From NCBI GenBank assembly GCA_031119475.1, contig JAVHXV010000004.1, forward strand, positions 1-64,000: a stretch of DNA of 64,000 bases, read 5' to 3'. The DNA comes from Pedobacter sp. (lineage in GTDB: Bacteria > Bacteroidota > Bacteroidia > Sphingobacteriales > Sphingobacteriaceae). Positions 16,231 to 25,331 of this stretch are shown piece by piece; position 1 is the first letter of the stretch, and every line of letters starts with the position of its first letter. A program made the position numbers and the translations under genes. A model generated the notes under the pieces. It ran no database searches and had not been told where the DNA came from. It saw nothing but the letters and a program-made list of their open reading frames with translations.

Positions 16231-16653
16231 ATGGAACCATTAGAAAAAATTACGGTAGAGGTGATCGTTGCAGCGCCGATCGAAAAAGTGTGGGAATATT
16301 GGACATCGCCAGCGCACCTGACAAAGTGGGTATTTGCTTCGGGCGATTGGCATGCCCCCTATGCAGAAAATGAACTGATGATCGATGGCAGGTTCAAAAC
16401 CAGGATGGAAGCCAAAGATGGTAGTGCGGGCTTTGATTTTGAGGGCGTTTATACCAATATAGAGCACCATCGGCTGATCGAATATAAGCTTGGCGACGAA
16501 CGGGAAGTCGAAATCGAGTTCCTGGACAATGGTACGCAAGTCCACATCATCGAAACCTTCGATGCCGAAACCGTTAATCCCATCGCCATGCAAAAAAATG
16601 GCTGGCAGGCTATCCTGGATAATTTTAAGAAATACGTCGAGCGTAGTTTGTAG
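16231..16653 (+). CDS. SRPBCC / AHSA1 family protein
   Basis: This 140-residue START-fold protein has the N-terminal ITVEVIVAAPIEKVWEYWTSPAHLTKWVFA, the loop motif GDWHAPYAENELMIDGRF, EGVYTNIEHHRLIEYKLG, and a C-terminal helix WQAILDNFKKYVERSL. This is the subgroup related to the uncharacterised YndB-like proteins, presumed to bind a small hydrophobic ligand. It is single and flanked by heptad arrays on both sides; its stop codon overlaps the downstream array. Confidence 0.9.
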   Translation: MEPLEKITVEVIVAAPIEKVWEYWTSPAHLTKWVFASGDWHAPYAENELMIDGRFKTRMEAKDGSAGFDFEGVYTNIEHHRLIEYKLGDEREVEIEFLDNGTQVHIIETFDAETVNPIAMQKNGWQAILDNFKKYVERSL

Positions 16654-16712
16654 TTCTTAGTTGGTAGTTGTTAGTTAATTTAAGCTGTGAACTAAGAACT
16701 ACCAACTATCAA
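16650..16712. repeat. 7-bp array with inverted halves between convergent genes
   Basis: Nine heptads fill the whole gap. The first four are GTAGTTG/TTAGTTG types; the last four are CTACCAA/CTATCAA/CTAAGAA types, so the two halves are imperfect reverse complements and can fold into a long hairpin. Both convergent genes are therefore followed by G/T-rich words on their own sense strand. Confidence 0.9.
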
Positions 16713-16713
16713 A

Positions 16714-18135
16714 CTACCTCGTTCCCCCGCCCAATGCACGGTACAGGTTTACTACAGCCTGCAATTGCTGCAGCTTGTCGTTCACGCTGCTTAGCTGCGC
16801 AGCCAATAGGCTCTGCTCGGAGGTAAGCACATCGGTGTAATTGGTTGCCGAACTGTAGCGCAACAATTCCTGTGTAAAATCTACGGCTTTGGTGAGCGAA
16901 GCAATCTGCTTTGCCCTAGTGCCCTCTTTCTCCTTAGCGGTCTGATAGGCAAATAGTGCGTTCGAAACTTCCTGCCCACTGGTGAGCAATGTTTGCTGAA
17001 AAGTGTAGAAAGCAAGCTGTTGCTGGGCCTGTGCCGTGGTGAGGCGCGCCCTGTTCTGGCCCTTTGCAAAAATTGGCTGCGTTAAGCCTCCTACCAGATT
17101 GTAGAACACGGCATTGTTAAAGAAATCTTTCAACTGCAGGCTTGACAATCCCCCAGCTGCCGTCAATGTCAGCGCAGGATAAAAATAGGTCCGTGCCACA
17201 TTTGTATTTTCGAATGCGGCCCTAAAGGCAAATTCTGCAGCCTGCACATCAGGCCTATTCTGCAAGAGTTGCGCCGGAAGGCCGGTCTGAAGATTGCCGT
17301 ATACCTGCTGATCAGCCAATAGTGAACGATCAATACCTGTTGGAGCAGTGCCCAATAGTACGCTCAGTGCATTTTCAGTTTCACGGATACTGCGTTTCAA
17401 ATCAGGTAAGGTGACCTCAGCAGCATACAAATTGGCTTCGGCCTGTACCACGGCCGCACCATTCACTACCGCACCTTCCTTTAAAGCTTTCATGGTCGAC
17501 ACATTCTTGGTACGTGCATCAATGGTCTTCAAGGTAATAGCATATTGCTGATCGAGTGCCAGCAGGTTATAATAGGCATTGGCAATATTGGCTATCAGCT
17601 GGGTTTGTACCGCTCTTTTTGCAGCATCGCTCTGCAATAACGAGGCATAGGCCGATCTTTTGGCACTACTGAGTTTTCCCCAGATATCTGCTTCCCAGCT
17701 GGTACCGAGCTGTGCACGGTAGGTCTGGGTTTCCAGATTGATGGTTCCTGCCGGAAAATTTACCGCTCGGGCCGATTGTTTGGCATCCGTAACCGAAACA
17801 TCGGCCTGTAGGCTTGGCAAAAGGGCCAATCTACTCTGTTGTAGTCCAGCCTCTGCAATCTTGATTCTTTCGATAGCCTGCCTAAGGTCGAGGTTCTCAA
17901 CAATGCCACGCTCAATCAGTGCCTGCAATTTCACATCGGTAAACAGGTTTCTCCAGGGCATTTGGGCCAGACTGGCGCTATCAGTTGCGGTCTGTCCACG
18001 GTAGAGGTCGTCTGTTTTTACGGCCGGTGTAGCATATTTTTTGGTCACACAGGCATTTAGGCATGCAGCGATCAGCAGCACGGTCAGATATTTGGGAGCC
18101 CTAGTTAGGGTATTGTGATAAGGGTTGAGTTTCAT
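16714..18135 (-). CDS. Outer membrane efflux lipoprotein (TolC/OprM-like)
   Basis: This 473-residue outer-membrane factor has a lipoprotein signal with lipobox LNAC (C29), then paired coiled-coil repeats typical of the NodT/OprM family (for example ENLDLRQAIERIKIAEAGLQ and QNRPDVQAAEFAFRAAFENT, the latter a family hallmark). It forms the trimeric exit channel for the RND pump encoded just upstream. It is the last gene of the tetR-adaptor-pump-channel operon, 11 bases after the pump gene. Its first residues (KLNPYHNT) resemble those of the adaptor (KSNPYHMT). Confidence 0.93.
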   Translation of the reverse strand: MKLNPYHNTLTRAPKYLTVLLIAACLNACVTKKYATPAVKTDDLYRGQTATDSASLAQMPWRNLFTDVKLQALIERGIVENLDLRQAIERIKIAEAGLQQSRLALLPSLQADVSVTDAKQSARAVNFPAGTINLETQTYRAQLGTSWEADIWGKLSSAKRSAYASLLQSDAAKRAVQTQLIANIANAYYNLLALDQQYAITLKTIDARTKNVSTMKALKEGAVVNGAAVVQAEANLYAAEVTLPDLKRSIRETENALSVLLGTAPTGIDRSLLADQQVYGNLQTGLPAQLLQNRPDVQAAEFAFRAAFENTNVARTYFYPALTLTAAGGLSSLQLKDFFNNAVFYNLVGGLTQPIFAKGQNRARLTTAQAQQQLAFYTFQQTLLTSGQEVSNALFAYQTAKEKEGTRAKQIASLTKAVDFTQELLRYSSATNYTDVLTSEQSLLAAQLSSVNDKLQQLQAVVNLYRALGGGTR

Positions 18136-18146
18136 GGTTTCAAAAA

Positions 18147-21100
18147 TTAGTGTTCGCGTTCATCAACTGCCGGAAAGTCCAATTCGCCCTGCTCGCCATC
18201 AATTCCTTCGTAAAAAGGCGATTTGCTGCTCACTTTTTCCTGTAAGGTCTGGAAGATGATAAAGAGTGCAGGGATCACGAAAATCCCGAAAATCGTTCCG
18301 ATCAACATCCCACCAACGGCACCTGTACCAATTGATTTGTTTCCTGCCGCTCCTACTCCAGTAGAGAGCATCAAAGGCAATAGGCCTAGGATAAAGGCAA
18401 AGGAGGTCATTAAGATTGGGCGTAGACGTGCGGTTGCACCTTCAATGGCCGCACTGACGATGTTCATCCCCTTCCTTCTTCGGTCTAGGGCATACTCTAC
18501 AATCAGGATGGCATTTTTGGCCAATAGGCCAACGAGCATGATCAAGGTAATCTGGGTGTAGATGTTATTGTCTACCTTAAAGATCTTATCAAAAATAAAT
18601 ACGCCCGCAAGTCCGATCGGCAACGAAATCAGTACCGATAAAGGCAAAATATAGCTTTCATATTGCGCACAGAGCAGGAAATATACAAAAACCACGCAGA
18701 GCAGGAAAATAAAGATGGTCTGGCTGCCGCTATTCATCTCCTCACGGGATAGGCCTGAAAACTCATATCCATACCCTTGCGGCAAGTGGATGGCCGCTTC
18801 TTCCTGCACCGCTTTTAGCGCATCACCAGAACTAAACCCAGGTTTTGGCGCTCCGGTAACCGAAATTGAGGTATAGAGGTTAAAACGTGAAATGGCTTGT
18901 GGTCCATATACTTTCTCGAGGTTGATAAATTCACTCACAGGTGCCATGCTTCCATTTGCCGTCCTCACATAGATGCTGGTGAGGGATTGCTGGTTGGCAC
19001 GATAAGGTGCATCGGCCTGGTACATCACCCGATATTGTTTTCCGAATTTATTGAAGTTTGAGGCATAAACCCCTCCGAAATAGCCCTGTAGCACACTCAG
19101 TACATCATTAACGGTTAATCCGGCCTGTTTGATCTTGGCTACGTTTACATCGATCTGGTATTGCGGGAAGTTGGGGTTGAAAGAGGTAAAGGCATTCAAG
19201 ATTTCTGGACGTTTGCCCAATGCGGCCAAAAAGCCCTGTGCTATGTCGTTGAATTTACGGATATCGCCACCCGTCCTGTCCTGCAATTGGAATTCGAAAC
19301 CACCGCTGGTACCAAATCCCTGAATGGTGGGTGGCGCAAAAAAGATGATCTTGGCGCCTTTGATACCTGCTGTTTTGGCGAAAAGCTCACCGATGATCGT
19401 CTTCACATCACGTTCTCGCTCGTTCCAGGGTTTTAAGCGTGTGATCACCATCCCATAAGAACTTCCCGAACCACTGATCATACTTCTTCCAGTAATCCGC
19501 AAGGTATTTTTTGCTTCAGGGATCTTGCGCACAATGCTATCGATTCTTTCAAGCACGAGCGCAGTGGCTTCCTGTGATGTTCCCGGAGGAAGTGAAATAT
19601 CAGACATGATGGTACCCAAATCTTCGTTAGGCACAAATCCTTTTGGGGTCGTCTTCATCGTCCATACCAAGATGACGGCGAAAATGGCAATACCAAGACC
19701 AGCCATCCACTTTTTCCTCGAAAGGAAACTTACACTGCGTTGGTAACGGCTGGTCATCCTGTCGAAACTGGCATTGAAGCCCGCATAAAATCGCTGCATG
19801 AAGTTTTTAGGTGCGCCATGTTCATCGTGGTGTGGCTTGAGGAACAGCGCGCAAAGTGCAGGACTCAAAGTCAATGCATTTACGGCCGAAAGCACGATGG
19901 CGATGGCCAAGGTCAGTCCGAACTGCTTGTAGAATACCCCTGATGAGCCTTCGATAAAGCTCACCGGTATAAATACGGCGGCCATCACCAATGTAATCGA
20001 AATGATGGCGCCACTGATGTCGTCCATGGCATCTACAGTAGCCTTACGGGCCGATTTGTAGCCATGGTCGAGCTTGGCATGTACCGCTTCGACGACCACG
20101 ATCGCATCATCTACCACAATACCGATGGCCAAGACCAGCGCGAATAGGGTTAACAAGTTGATGGTAAAACCAAAGAGGCTCAAGAAGAAGAATGTTCCGA
20201 TGATCGCAACGGGCACACTGATCGCAGGGATCAAGGTCGAGCGGAAATCCTGCAAGAAGATGAACACCACGATAAATACGAGGATAAAGGCTTCGATCAG
20301 CGTATGCAAAACTTTTTCGATGGATGCATCCAAGAAATCGTTCACATTGATCAGCGTGGTGTAATGCACCCCTTTCGGGAAAGATCCTTTGGCCTGATCT
20401 AAAGCTTTGATCGCATTTTCGATTACTTCCTTTGCATTTGAACCCGCCGTCTGGTTGATGGCGATACCCAAAGCCGGTTTCCCATCAAACTTAACCGAAC
20501 TGGCATAGCTCTGTGCGCCCAATTCAATCCTGGCCACATCTTTTAGGCGAAGGACCTGTCCACCACTGCCCGTCCTGATAATGATGTTGCTGAATTCTGT
20601 TTCATCTTTTAAACGGCCTGTGTATTTGAGCGTATATTGGAAAGCCTGGTCGCCCTGCTCACCGAATTGACCCGGTGCAGCTTCGATGTTCTGTTCTGCT
20701 AGGGCTGCACTGATATCGTTCGGGATCAGCCCGTAGGAAGCCATCACATCAGGCTTGAGCCAGATCCGCATGGTATAGTCCATTAAACCGAAAGCGCTGG
20801 CATCGCCCACCCCATTGATCCTTTTGATCTGGGGGATGATGTTGATGTTCGCATAGTTCTGGAGAAATTTCTGGTCATAGGCCGGATCATCGCTATAGAT
20901 ACCAAAGATGAGCACGTTACTGGCCTGTCTTTTAGCGGTGATGACGCCGGATCGGGTAACCTCTGCTGGAAGAAGGCTGGATGCGCGTGCCACACGGTTC
21001 TGTACGTTTACCGCAGCCAAGTCTGGGTTGGTGCCCAGCTTAAAGTTAACGGTAATGGTTGCGGTACCATCATTACTGGCAGAGGAGGTCATATAGGTCA

Positions 21101-21323
21101 TGTTCTCCACGCCATTGATCTGTTCCTCAAGCGGTACGACCACGCTGTTCATGACCACGTCTGCGTTGGCACCCTGATACGAAGCCGTCACCTGTACGGT
21201 TGGTGGGGCAATTTCTGGATATTGGGAAACTGGAAGCGTGATCAGACCCAATATACCGAGGATGACGATGATAACTGAAATCACCGTAGAGAGTACGGGT
21301 CTTTCTATAAATTTTTTAAACAT
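18147..21323 (-). CDS. RND efflux pump permease (AcrB/MexB, HAE1 family)
   Basis: This 1058-residue inner-membrane transporter has the full RND architecture: TM1 followed by a large periplasmic loop (from about residue 30), TM2-6 with the proton-relay Asp pair in GIVVDDAIVVVEAVH, a second periplasmic loop from about 560, and TM8-12 ending LFIIFQTLQEK. It exports hydrophobic or amphiphilic compounds by proton antiport. Substrates cannot be told; the HAE1 subclass is usually multidrug. It lies between the adaptor (51-base gap) and the outer membrane channel. Confidence 0.95.
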   Translation of the reverse strand: MFKKFIERPVLSTVISVIIVILGILGLITLPVSQYPEIAPPTVQVTASYQGANADVVMNSVVVPLEEQINGVENMTYMTSSASNDGTATITVNFKLGTNPDLAAVNVQNRVARASSLLPAEVTRSGVITAKRQASNVLIFGIYSDDPAYDQKFLQNYANINIIPQIKRINGVGDASAFGLMDYTMRIWLKPDVMASYGLIPNDISAALAEQNIEAAPGQFGEQGDQAFQYTLKYTGRLKDETEFSNIIIRTGSGGQVLRLKDVARIELGAQSYASSVKFDGKPALGIAINQTAGSNAKEVIENAIKALDQAKGSFPKGVHYTTLINVNDFLDASIEKVLHTLIEAFILVFIVVFIFLQDFRSTLIPAISVPVAIIGTFFFLSLFGFTINLLTLFALVLAIGIVVDDAIVVVEAVHAKLDHGYKSARKATVDAMDDISGAIISITLVMAAVFIPVSFIEGSSGVFYKQFGLTLAIAIVLSAVNALTLSPALCALFLKPHHDEHGAPKNFMQRFYAGFNASFDRMTSRYQRSVSFLSRKKWMAGLGIAIFAVILVWTMKTTPKGFVPNEDLGTIMSDISLPPGTSQEATALVLERIDSIVRKIPEAKNTLRITGRSMISGSGSSYGMVITRLKPWNERERDVKTIIGELFAKTAGIKGAKIIFFAPPTIQGFGTSGGFEFQLQDRTGGDIRKFNDIAQGFLAALGKRPEILNAFTSFNPNFPQYQIDVNVAKIKQAGLTVNDVLSVLQGYFGGVYASNFNKFGKQYRVMYQADAPYRANQQSLTSIYVRTANGSMAPVSEFINLEKVYGPQAISRFNLYTSISVTGAPKPGFSSGDALKAVQEEAAIHLPQGYGYEFSGLSREEMNSGSQTIFIFLLCVVFVYFLLCAQYESYILPLSVLISLPIGLAGVFIFDKIFKVDNNIYTQITLIMLVGLLAKNAILIVEYALDRRRKGMNIVSAAIEGATARLRPILMTSFAFILGLLPLMLSTGVGAAGNKSIGTGAVGGMLIGTIFGIFVIPALFIIFQTLQEKVSSKSPFYEGIDGEQGELDFPAVDEREH

Positions 21324-21374
21324 AAATTCTGATTGACAATTTCGGATGGACGATTTTCGGTGCGATAGTTCCCC

Positions 21375-22574
21375 TTATTTCTTGATTTCGGCATATACCG
21401 AATCTGCATTGAGTTCTTCTGGCTTGATCTTGGTACCATCCTTCAGCGATTGGAAGCCTTCGAGCACAACCTTATCGCCCATCTTCAGACCTTTGGTCAC
21501 GACATAGAATTTGCCCTTGGTAAGTTCCATCACTTCGATTGGTGTACTGATGGCCTTCGCCGAGTCGCCAAGCAGATAGACAAATTTTTTGCCCTGCAGG
21601 TCTGTCGTCGATTTTTGTGGGATCAAGATCACGTTATTGAGGTGCTGTGGAATGCGTACCGATGCACTTGCACCGCTTTTCAGCAATGCTGTAGGATTGG
21701 GAAAAGTTGCCCTTAGACTTGCCGAACCTGTATTGGTATTGATTTGTCCGTTGATCGATTCGATCTTACCGTTTTGCGCATAGATGGTACCGTCGGCCAG
21801 CACGAGGCTTACCGGTGGGATATTCTTCATCTGTGCAGCCAATGTACTGCCCTTATAGGTATTGGCAAAATCAAGCAGTTGCTTTTCATTTAAAGAAAAA
21901 TAAGCATAAACTTTAGAAATATTGGATACCGTTGTCAGCGGTTGCGCACTGTTGCCACTTACCAAACTTCCGGTCTTGAACGGAATGCTGCCTACAATCC
22001 CATCTGCGGGACTGGTAATTGAGGTATAGCCCAGGTTTACACGGGCGTTGACCAGTTCGGCCTTAGCCTGTGCCAGTGCGGCCTTTCGGCTCTGGAGCGT
22101 AAGCATAGCTGCATCCAATTCATATTTGCTGATGATATCTTTTGCCACGAGGGGCTTTGTTTTATTGACCTGGAGCTGCGCTGCGCTGACATTGGCCTCA
22201 GCACTGCTGATGGCTGCCTGGGCCGTTCTAACCTGTTGCTCATATTGCGGGGCATTGATCTTAAAGAGCAACTGGCCTTTTTTGACCGTCGCGCCTTCGT
22301 CTACATAAATGCGTTCAATAAATCCGTCAACCTTAGGACGGATATCGATATCCTGGATACCTTCGATGGTAGCCGGATAATCGCTTTCAAGCGTTGCAGA
22401 TTGCGATTGGACCGTAAATACAGGATAAGGCTGGGGTGCCGCAGCAGCAGTTGCCGCCATTTCTGCTTTTTTGGCCGCATCGCCACCACAGGCGGCAAGC
22501 GTAGCACTGAACAATAGGATAGCGAGTAGTCTGATTGTTGTTGTCATATGATAAGGGTTACTTTTGTGTTTCAT
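21375..22574 (-). CDS. RND efflux periplasmic adaptor lipoprotein (AcrA/MexA-like)
   Basis: This 399-residue membrane-fusion protein has a lipobox LAAC (C29), a split biotinyl-lipoyl domain (YVDEGATVKKGQLLFKI and LGYTSITSPADGIVGSIPFKTG), a central alpha-hairpin with Ala/Gln-rich coiled coil (about 105-170), and a beta-barrel plus membrane-proximal domain. It bridges the RND pump to the outer membrane channel. The first ATG is kept because its NPYH motif is shared with the channel protein's N-terminus; ATG at 22547 (MTTTIRLL) is an alternative. It starts immediately after the TetR stop codon, so it is in the same operon. Confidence 0.93.
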   Translation of the reverse strand: MKHKSNPYHMTTTIRLLAILLFSATLAACGGDAAKKAEMAATAAAAPQPYPVFTVQSQSATLESDYPATIEGIQDIDIRPKVDGFIERIYVDEGATVKKGQLLFKINAPQYEQQVRTAQAAISSAEANVSAAQLQVNKTKPLVAKDIISKYELDAAMLTLQSRKAALAQAKAELVNARVNLGYTSITSPADGIVGSIPFKTGSLVSGNSAQPLTTVSNISKVYAYFSLNEKQLLDFANTYKGSTLAAQMKNIPPVSLVLADGTIYAQNGKIESINGQINTNTGSASLRATFPNPTALLKSGASASVRIPQHLNNVILIPQKSTTDLQGKKFVYLLGDSAKAISTPIEVMELTKGKFYVVTKGLKMGDKVVLEGFQSLKDGTKIKPEELNADSVYAEIKK

Positions 22575-22576
22575 TT

Positions 22577-23164
22577 TTATTGATAGATCATTTCGAAGAT
22601 GAGCTGCTTCCGCTCTTTCATGAGCTTGAGGTATTCGGCATCTCCGATATTGTATAAAGATTTATTGATGCAATTGGTAATCAACGGATAGGCCATCAGG
22701 GCGAAGAGGTTCATGCAGAACTGCCTAGGGTCCATCCGCTTGATGCTGCCGCGATCCATTTCAGCTTCTATTTCTTTTAAAAAGGATTTGATCCTGTTTT
22801 TTTTCTCCTCTGGAACAGGTTTGTCGCCACGGTTTAATTCTGTCACCACATACATTTCGCGGTAAGGGTATTTCATGGCCTGGTCCATAAAAACAGTGAT
22901 GAGCTGTTCCAACTTTTCCTTGAAGGGAAGCGTAGCCACAAAGATCGTATCCAATAAGGCCGACATGTCTGCGCGTGCCTCTGCGGCAACCTGTTCAAAA
23001 AGAATATCCCTTGACCGGAAATAGTAATTGAGCAAGGTCCTGTTCACACCTGCTGCATCGGCAATATCCTGTGTGGTGGCATGCAACTTGCCTTCAGAAA
23101 AGAAGATGCGCTTGGCTGTATCCTTGATCAGCTGTTCCGTGCCTTTGTCTTTTGGAGTACTCAC
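22577..23164 (-). CDS. TetR/AcrR-family regulator of the efflux operon
   Basis: The N-terminal helix-turn-helix is clear: GTEQLIKDTAKRIFFSEG then TTQDIADAAGVNRTLLNYYFRSRDILF, followed by an all-helical ligand-binding domain. The track start at 23233 adds 23 residues (MDSLDRLRDRS...) not expected in the family and covering the probable operator; GTG at 23164 (VSTPKDKG) is preferred, giving 195 residues. It is the first gene of the efflux operon, so it probably represses itself and the pump and is released by a pump substrate. The start choice is inference. Confidence 0.85.
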   Translation of the reverse strand: MSTPKDKGTEQLIKDTAKRIFFSEGKLHATTQDIADAAGVNRTLLNYYFRSRDILFEQVAAEARADMSALLDTIFVATLPFKEKLEQLITVFMDQAMKYPYREMYVVTELNRGDKPVPEEKKNRIKSFLKEIEAEMDRGSIKRMDPRQFCMNLFALMAYPLITNCINKSLYNIGDAEYLKLMKERKQLIFEMIYQ

Positions 23165-23196
23165 AATTTTGTTTAACAATTTTGTCAAAACAAATG
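23162..23196 (-). promoter_or_regulatory. Possible TetR operator/promoter with repeated AACAATTTTG words
   Basis: Upstream of the preferred GTG, ACAATTTTGT occurs twice in direct tandem (spacing 14 bp) and the second copy runs on into TCAAAAC, giving TTTTGT/ACAAAA inverted arms. Such a site overlapping the promoter would suit a TetR repressor. The assignment rests on position and symmetry only. Confidence 0.4.
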
Positions 23197-23266
23197 TAAG
23201 TGACCTATCCCTAAGTCTATCCAAGCTATCCAAAATGTAGCTAATTTATGACATGGTTGTGATATT

Positions 23267-23308
23267 GGGCGGAGCGGAGGGCGTGGAGCGGAGGGCGTAA
23301 GGCGTTAA
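23267..23308. repeat. 7-bp periodic array, 6 units
   Basis: GCGGAGG, GCGTGGA and GCGTAAG-type heptads hold register for six units, directly before the 32-bp palindrome at 23317. Confidence 0.85.
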
Positions 23309-23316
23309 GTTCTGAC

Positions 23317-23348
23317 AACCTCGCAGGTTCTTAAGAACCTGCGAGGTT
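23317..23348. repeat. 32-bp perfect palindrome (REP-like), copy 1
   Basis: AACCTCGCAGGTTCTT is followed directly by its exact reverse complement, then TTTTTT. A second copy with a changed centre is at 52689-52720. The T-run lies on the plus strand, while the neighbouring genes are on the minus strand, so this copy is better read as a dispersed REP-like palindrome than as a gene terminator. Confidence 0.9.
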
Positions 23349-23494
23349 TTTTGCATGAGATATAAACCAGGAAGGTTAATCTGTCAACGTTGATGACTTT
23401 TCCCGGACAAATAAAAAACATGATTCTGAAATCCGAGAGCGCATAACTAGCATCGCAGACATCCAAATCTATGATGTAGGCTATGCATTTAGTG
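23349..23494. other. Gap without a recognisable gene
   Basis: Between the palindrome and the octad array near the YCF48-like gene there is unique-looking sequence with no supported ORF, promoter or hairpin. Confidence 0.5.
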
Positions 23495-23566
23495 TGCGGA
23501 CTTGGACTTCTGGACTCCAACTTCGGACATCCCGACTTCCCGACTTACCGACTTTCAGACTTGTTC
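23495..23566. repeat. 8-bp periodic array, 9 units, overlapping a stop codon
   Basis: Octads of ACTTCCCG/ACTTACCG/TGGACTTC type keep exact register. The array overlaps the last seven or so codons of the YCF48-like gene, so its C-terminus (VNKSESR) is encoded by repeat units. Confidence 0.85.
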
Positions 23567-24573
23567 ACCAGCTTATAAATTTGTCCACGGTTACCGGTAA
23601 GCAGCACCAGACTGCCCTTTTTTGCTTTTTGTATGGCATTGAAATTCTGTGTAGAGATATTTTGCCAAGTCAGGCCACCATCGGCAGAATAATCAGTACC
23701 CGATGAGCCGGTGGCGAAACACAACTGGGCATTGATGTATTCGACTGCCGAGCGATAGCCAAAGACGGGTTTGCTGGGCTTTGACCAGGTTTTGCCCCCA
23801 TTGGATGTCAAGAGCACATTATTCGTATTTTCTTTGTCTTTTAAATAATTACCTCCAACGGCAATTCCTTTCTTTCCATTATAAAAGGCGATAGAGAACG
23901 GGCCTGTACTGCTTTCGCCTTGGATGATCGGACAATCATAGACCTTCCATTTATGGCCAAAGTTATTGGAAAAGAAAATCCTGGAGGTGGAGCCTCCAGT
24001 AGCGATCCAAGTCTTACCATCTTTGGCCGTCCTGATGGTTGTACCACTTGCGGCGAAACCAGCTTCACCTACTTTGAGTTCTTCTTTCAGGTTTTTTGAA
24101 ATATCAAGCCAGGTCAATCCGCCATCTGTAGTTTTGAGCAGTTGCATCTGGTTGCGGATGGGATCTCCAAATATGATTCCTTCTTGGGGGTTCCAAAAAT
24201 CCATGCCATCTAAGAAGATGGCAGAGTCTGTATTTTTATAGACTTCGCGCCAGGTTTTTCCTCCATCGATGGTCGAAAGGACATAGGCTGGAGAGCCTGC
24301 GTTCACCACAATGGCCTTAAATTTATCGAAGGCCTCGATATCCCGAAAATCCAATTTTTCATAGCCTTTGGGCTGTGTCCATTCCCAGGTCTTTCCACCA
24401 TCGAGGGTTTTGCCAACGTATCCGTTGCTGCCGCTTACCCAGGCGATAGAATCGGTCACAACAGAAAGGCCGCGCATGCTGGTATTCCTACCTGCAGTTA
24501 ATTCTTTTAACGTAAAGTTTTGCGCAAAGCTGATGACTGGCAATAATAAAAGGCTAAAGAAAAAATTTTTCAT
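23545..24573 (-). CDS. Secreted YCF48/BNR-repeat beta-propeller protein
   Basis: This 342-residue protein has a signal peptide (MKNFFFSLLLLPVISFA) and at least five BNR/Asp-box motifs of the form S/T-x-D/N-G-G-x-T-W (TLDGGKTWEW, TIDGGKTWRE, TTDGGLTWLD, TSNGGKTWSK, SADGGLTWQN) spaced about 50-60 residues apart, which marks a beta-propeller. It resembles YCF48/HCF136 photosynthesis assembly proteins and sialidase-like folds; in heterotrophic Bacteroidota the role is unknown, probably periplasmic or surface. It precedes a DUF2147 gene on the opposite side with a five-base gap, same strand, so both may be cotranscribed. Confidence 0.82.
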   Translation of the reverse strand: MKNFFFSLLLLPVISFAQNFTLKELTAGRNTSMRGLSVVTDSIAWVSGSNGYVGKTLDGGKTWEWTQPKGYEKLDFRDIEAFDKFKAIVVNAGSPAYVLSTIDGGKTWREVYKNTDSAIFLDGMDFWNPQEGIIFGDPIRNQMQLLKTTDGGLTWLDISKNLKEELKVGEAGFAASGTTIRTAKDGKTWIATGGSTSRIFFSNNFGHKWKVYDCPIIQGESSTGPFSIAFYNGKKGIAVGGNYLKDKENTNNVLLTSNGGKTWSKPSKPVFGYRSAVEYINAQLCFATGSSGTDYSADGGLTWQNISTQNFNAIQKAKKGSLVLLTGNRGQIYKLVNKSESR

Positions 24574-24578
24574 AAAGG

Positions 24579-25013
24579 TTATTTAACGCGTTTCCAACTT
24601 TCCGATCTTCCAATCAATGAGATGCCAATGTATCCCCTGATATTGAGCTGCCCATTGGCTTTTAAGGTAAGCTTGCAGCTGTAGGTCTTTCCGGTTTTTG
24701 GGTCGTAAATGGTTCCTTCTGACCATTCGTCTTCATCGAAAGTAAAATCTTTCAGTATTTCCAATCCCAATAAGGGGCGGGTCCTTAAACTCGCAATGGG
24801 GTTTTTGATGTCGAGTTTTGGCTTTCCCTTTTCGTCGTTGGGCTCTTTGATCCAGGCCAATTTACCAAAATACCGATCGCCCTTTTTATAGATTTCGATC
24901 TGTCCTTCGCCAGAAGGGTTGATCCATTTGCCGATGATATCATCTTTCTTTTGCGAAAAAGCGGTGTGGGTGCCAAGCACCAGCAAGCATAAAATAGTTA
25001 ACTTTCTAAACAT
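24579..25013 (-). CDS. Secreted DUF2147 family protein
   Basis: This 144-residue protein has a signal peptide (MFRKLTILCLLVLGTHTAFS) and the DUF2147 pattern: DIIGKWINPSGEGQIEIYKKGDRYFGKLAW, LGLEILKDFTF, GTIYDPKTGKTYSCKLTL and LNIRGYIGISLIGRSESWKR. The family is a periplasmic lipocalin-like beta-barrel of unknown function. Length is typical. It lies just upstream of the YCF48-like gene. Confidence 0.9.
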   Translation of the reverse strand: MFRKLTILCLLVLGTHTAFSQKKDDIIGKWINPSGEGQIEIYKKGDRYFGKLAWIKEPNDEKGKPKLDIKNPIASLRTRPLLGLEILKDFTFDEDEWSEGTIYDPKTGKTYSCKLTLKANGQLNIRGYIGISLIGRSESWKRVK

Positions 25014-25084
25014 GGTATTCTGAACTAGCGTAGTTAAAGTTAGCGATTAGAAAGATAAAATGAAATCTTCCACTTTGACAAAGT

Positions 25085-25309
25085 TTATAGGATATCTTCC
25101 AATACTTCCACTTCGAAATCATGTTTTTCGAGCAAAGCAATTATGGTGCTTGCACACACCGACCCATTGCCATCTACGATCCGAAGGATCCGATCACAAT
25201 CTTCCAGGTCGAAATTGGCTCGATAGGTTGGGCAGTTGGCATGGATCAGCTCAATAAGGTAATCTGCTTGCAGTACATCAGCTACATTTGTTTTAAAGAC
25301 TTCGACCAT
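25085..25309 (-). CDS. Small conserved-looking hypothetical protein (74 aa)
   Basis: The product MVEVFKTNVADVLQADYL... is acidic and mixed alpha/beta, with NFDLEDCDRILRIVDG in the middle and a C-terminal ALLEKHDFEVEVLEDIL. Composition and gene context (same strand as and 22 bases after the VOC gene) support a real gene. No family is recognised. The ORF on the opposite strand over the same bases has no comparable character. Confidence 0.65.
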   Translation of the reverse strand: MVEVFKTNVADVLQADYLIELIHANCPTYRANFDLEDCDRILRIVDGNGSVCASTIIALLEKHDFEVEVLEDIL

Positions 25310-25331
25310 TATCCAAAAGTTTTAGCCTTTC

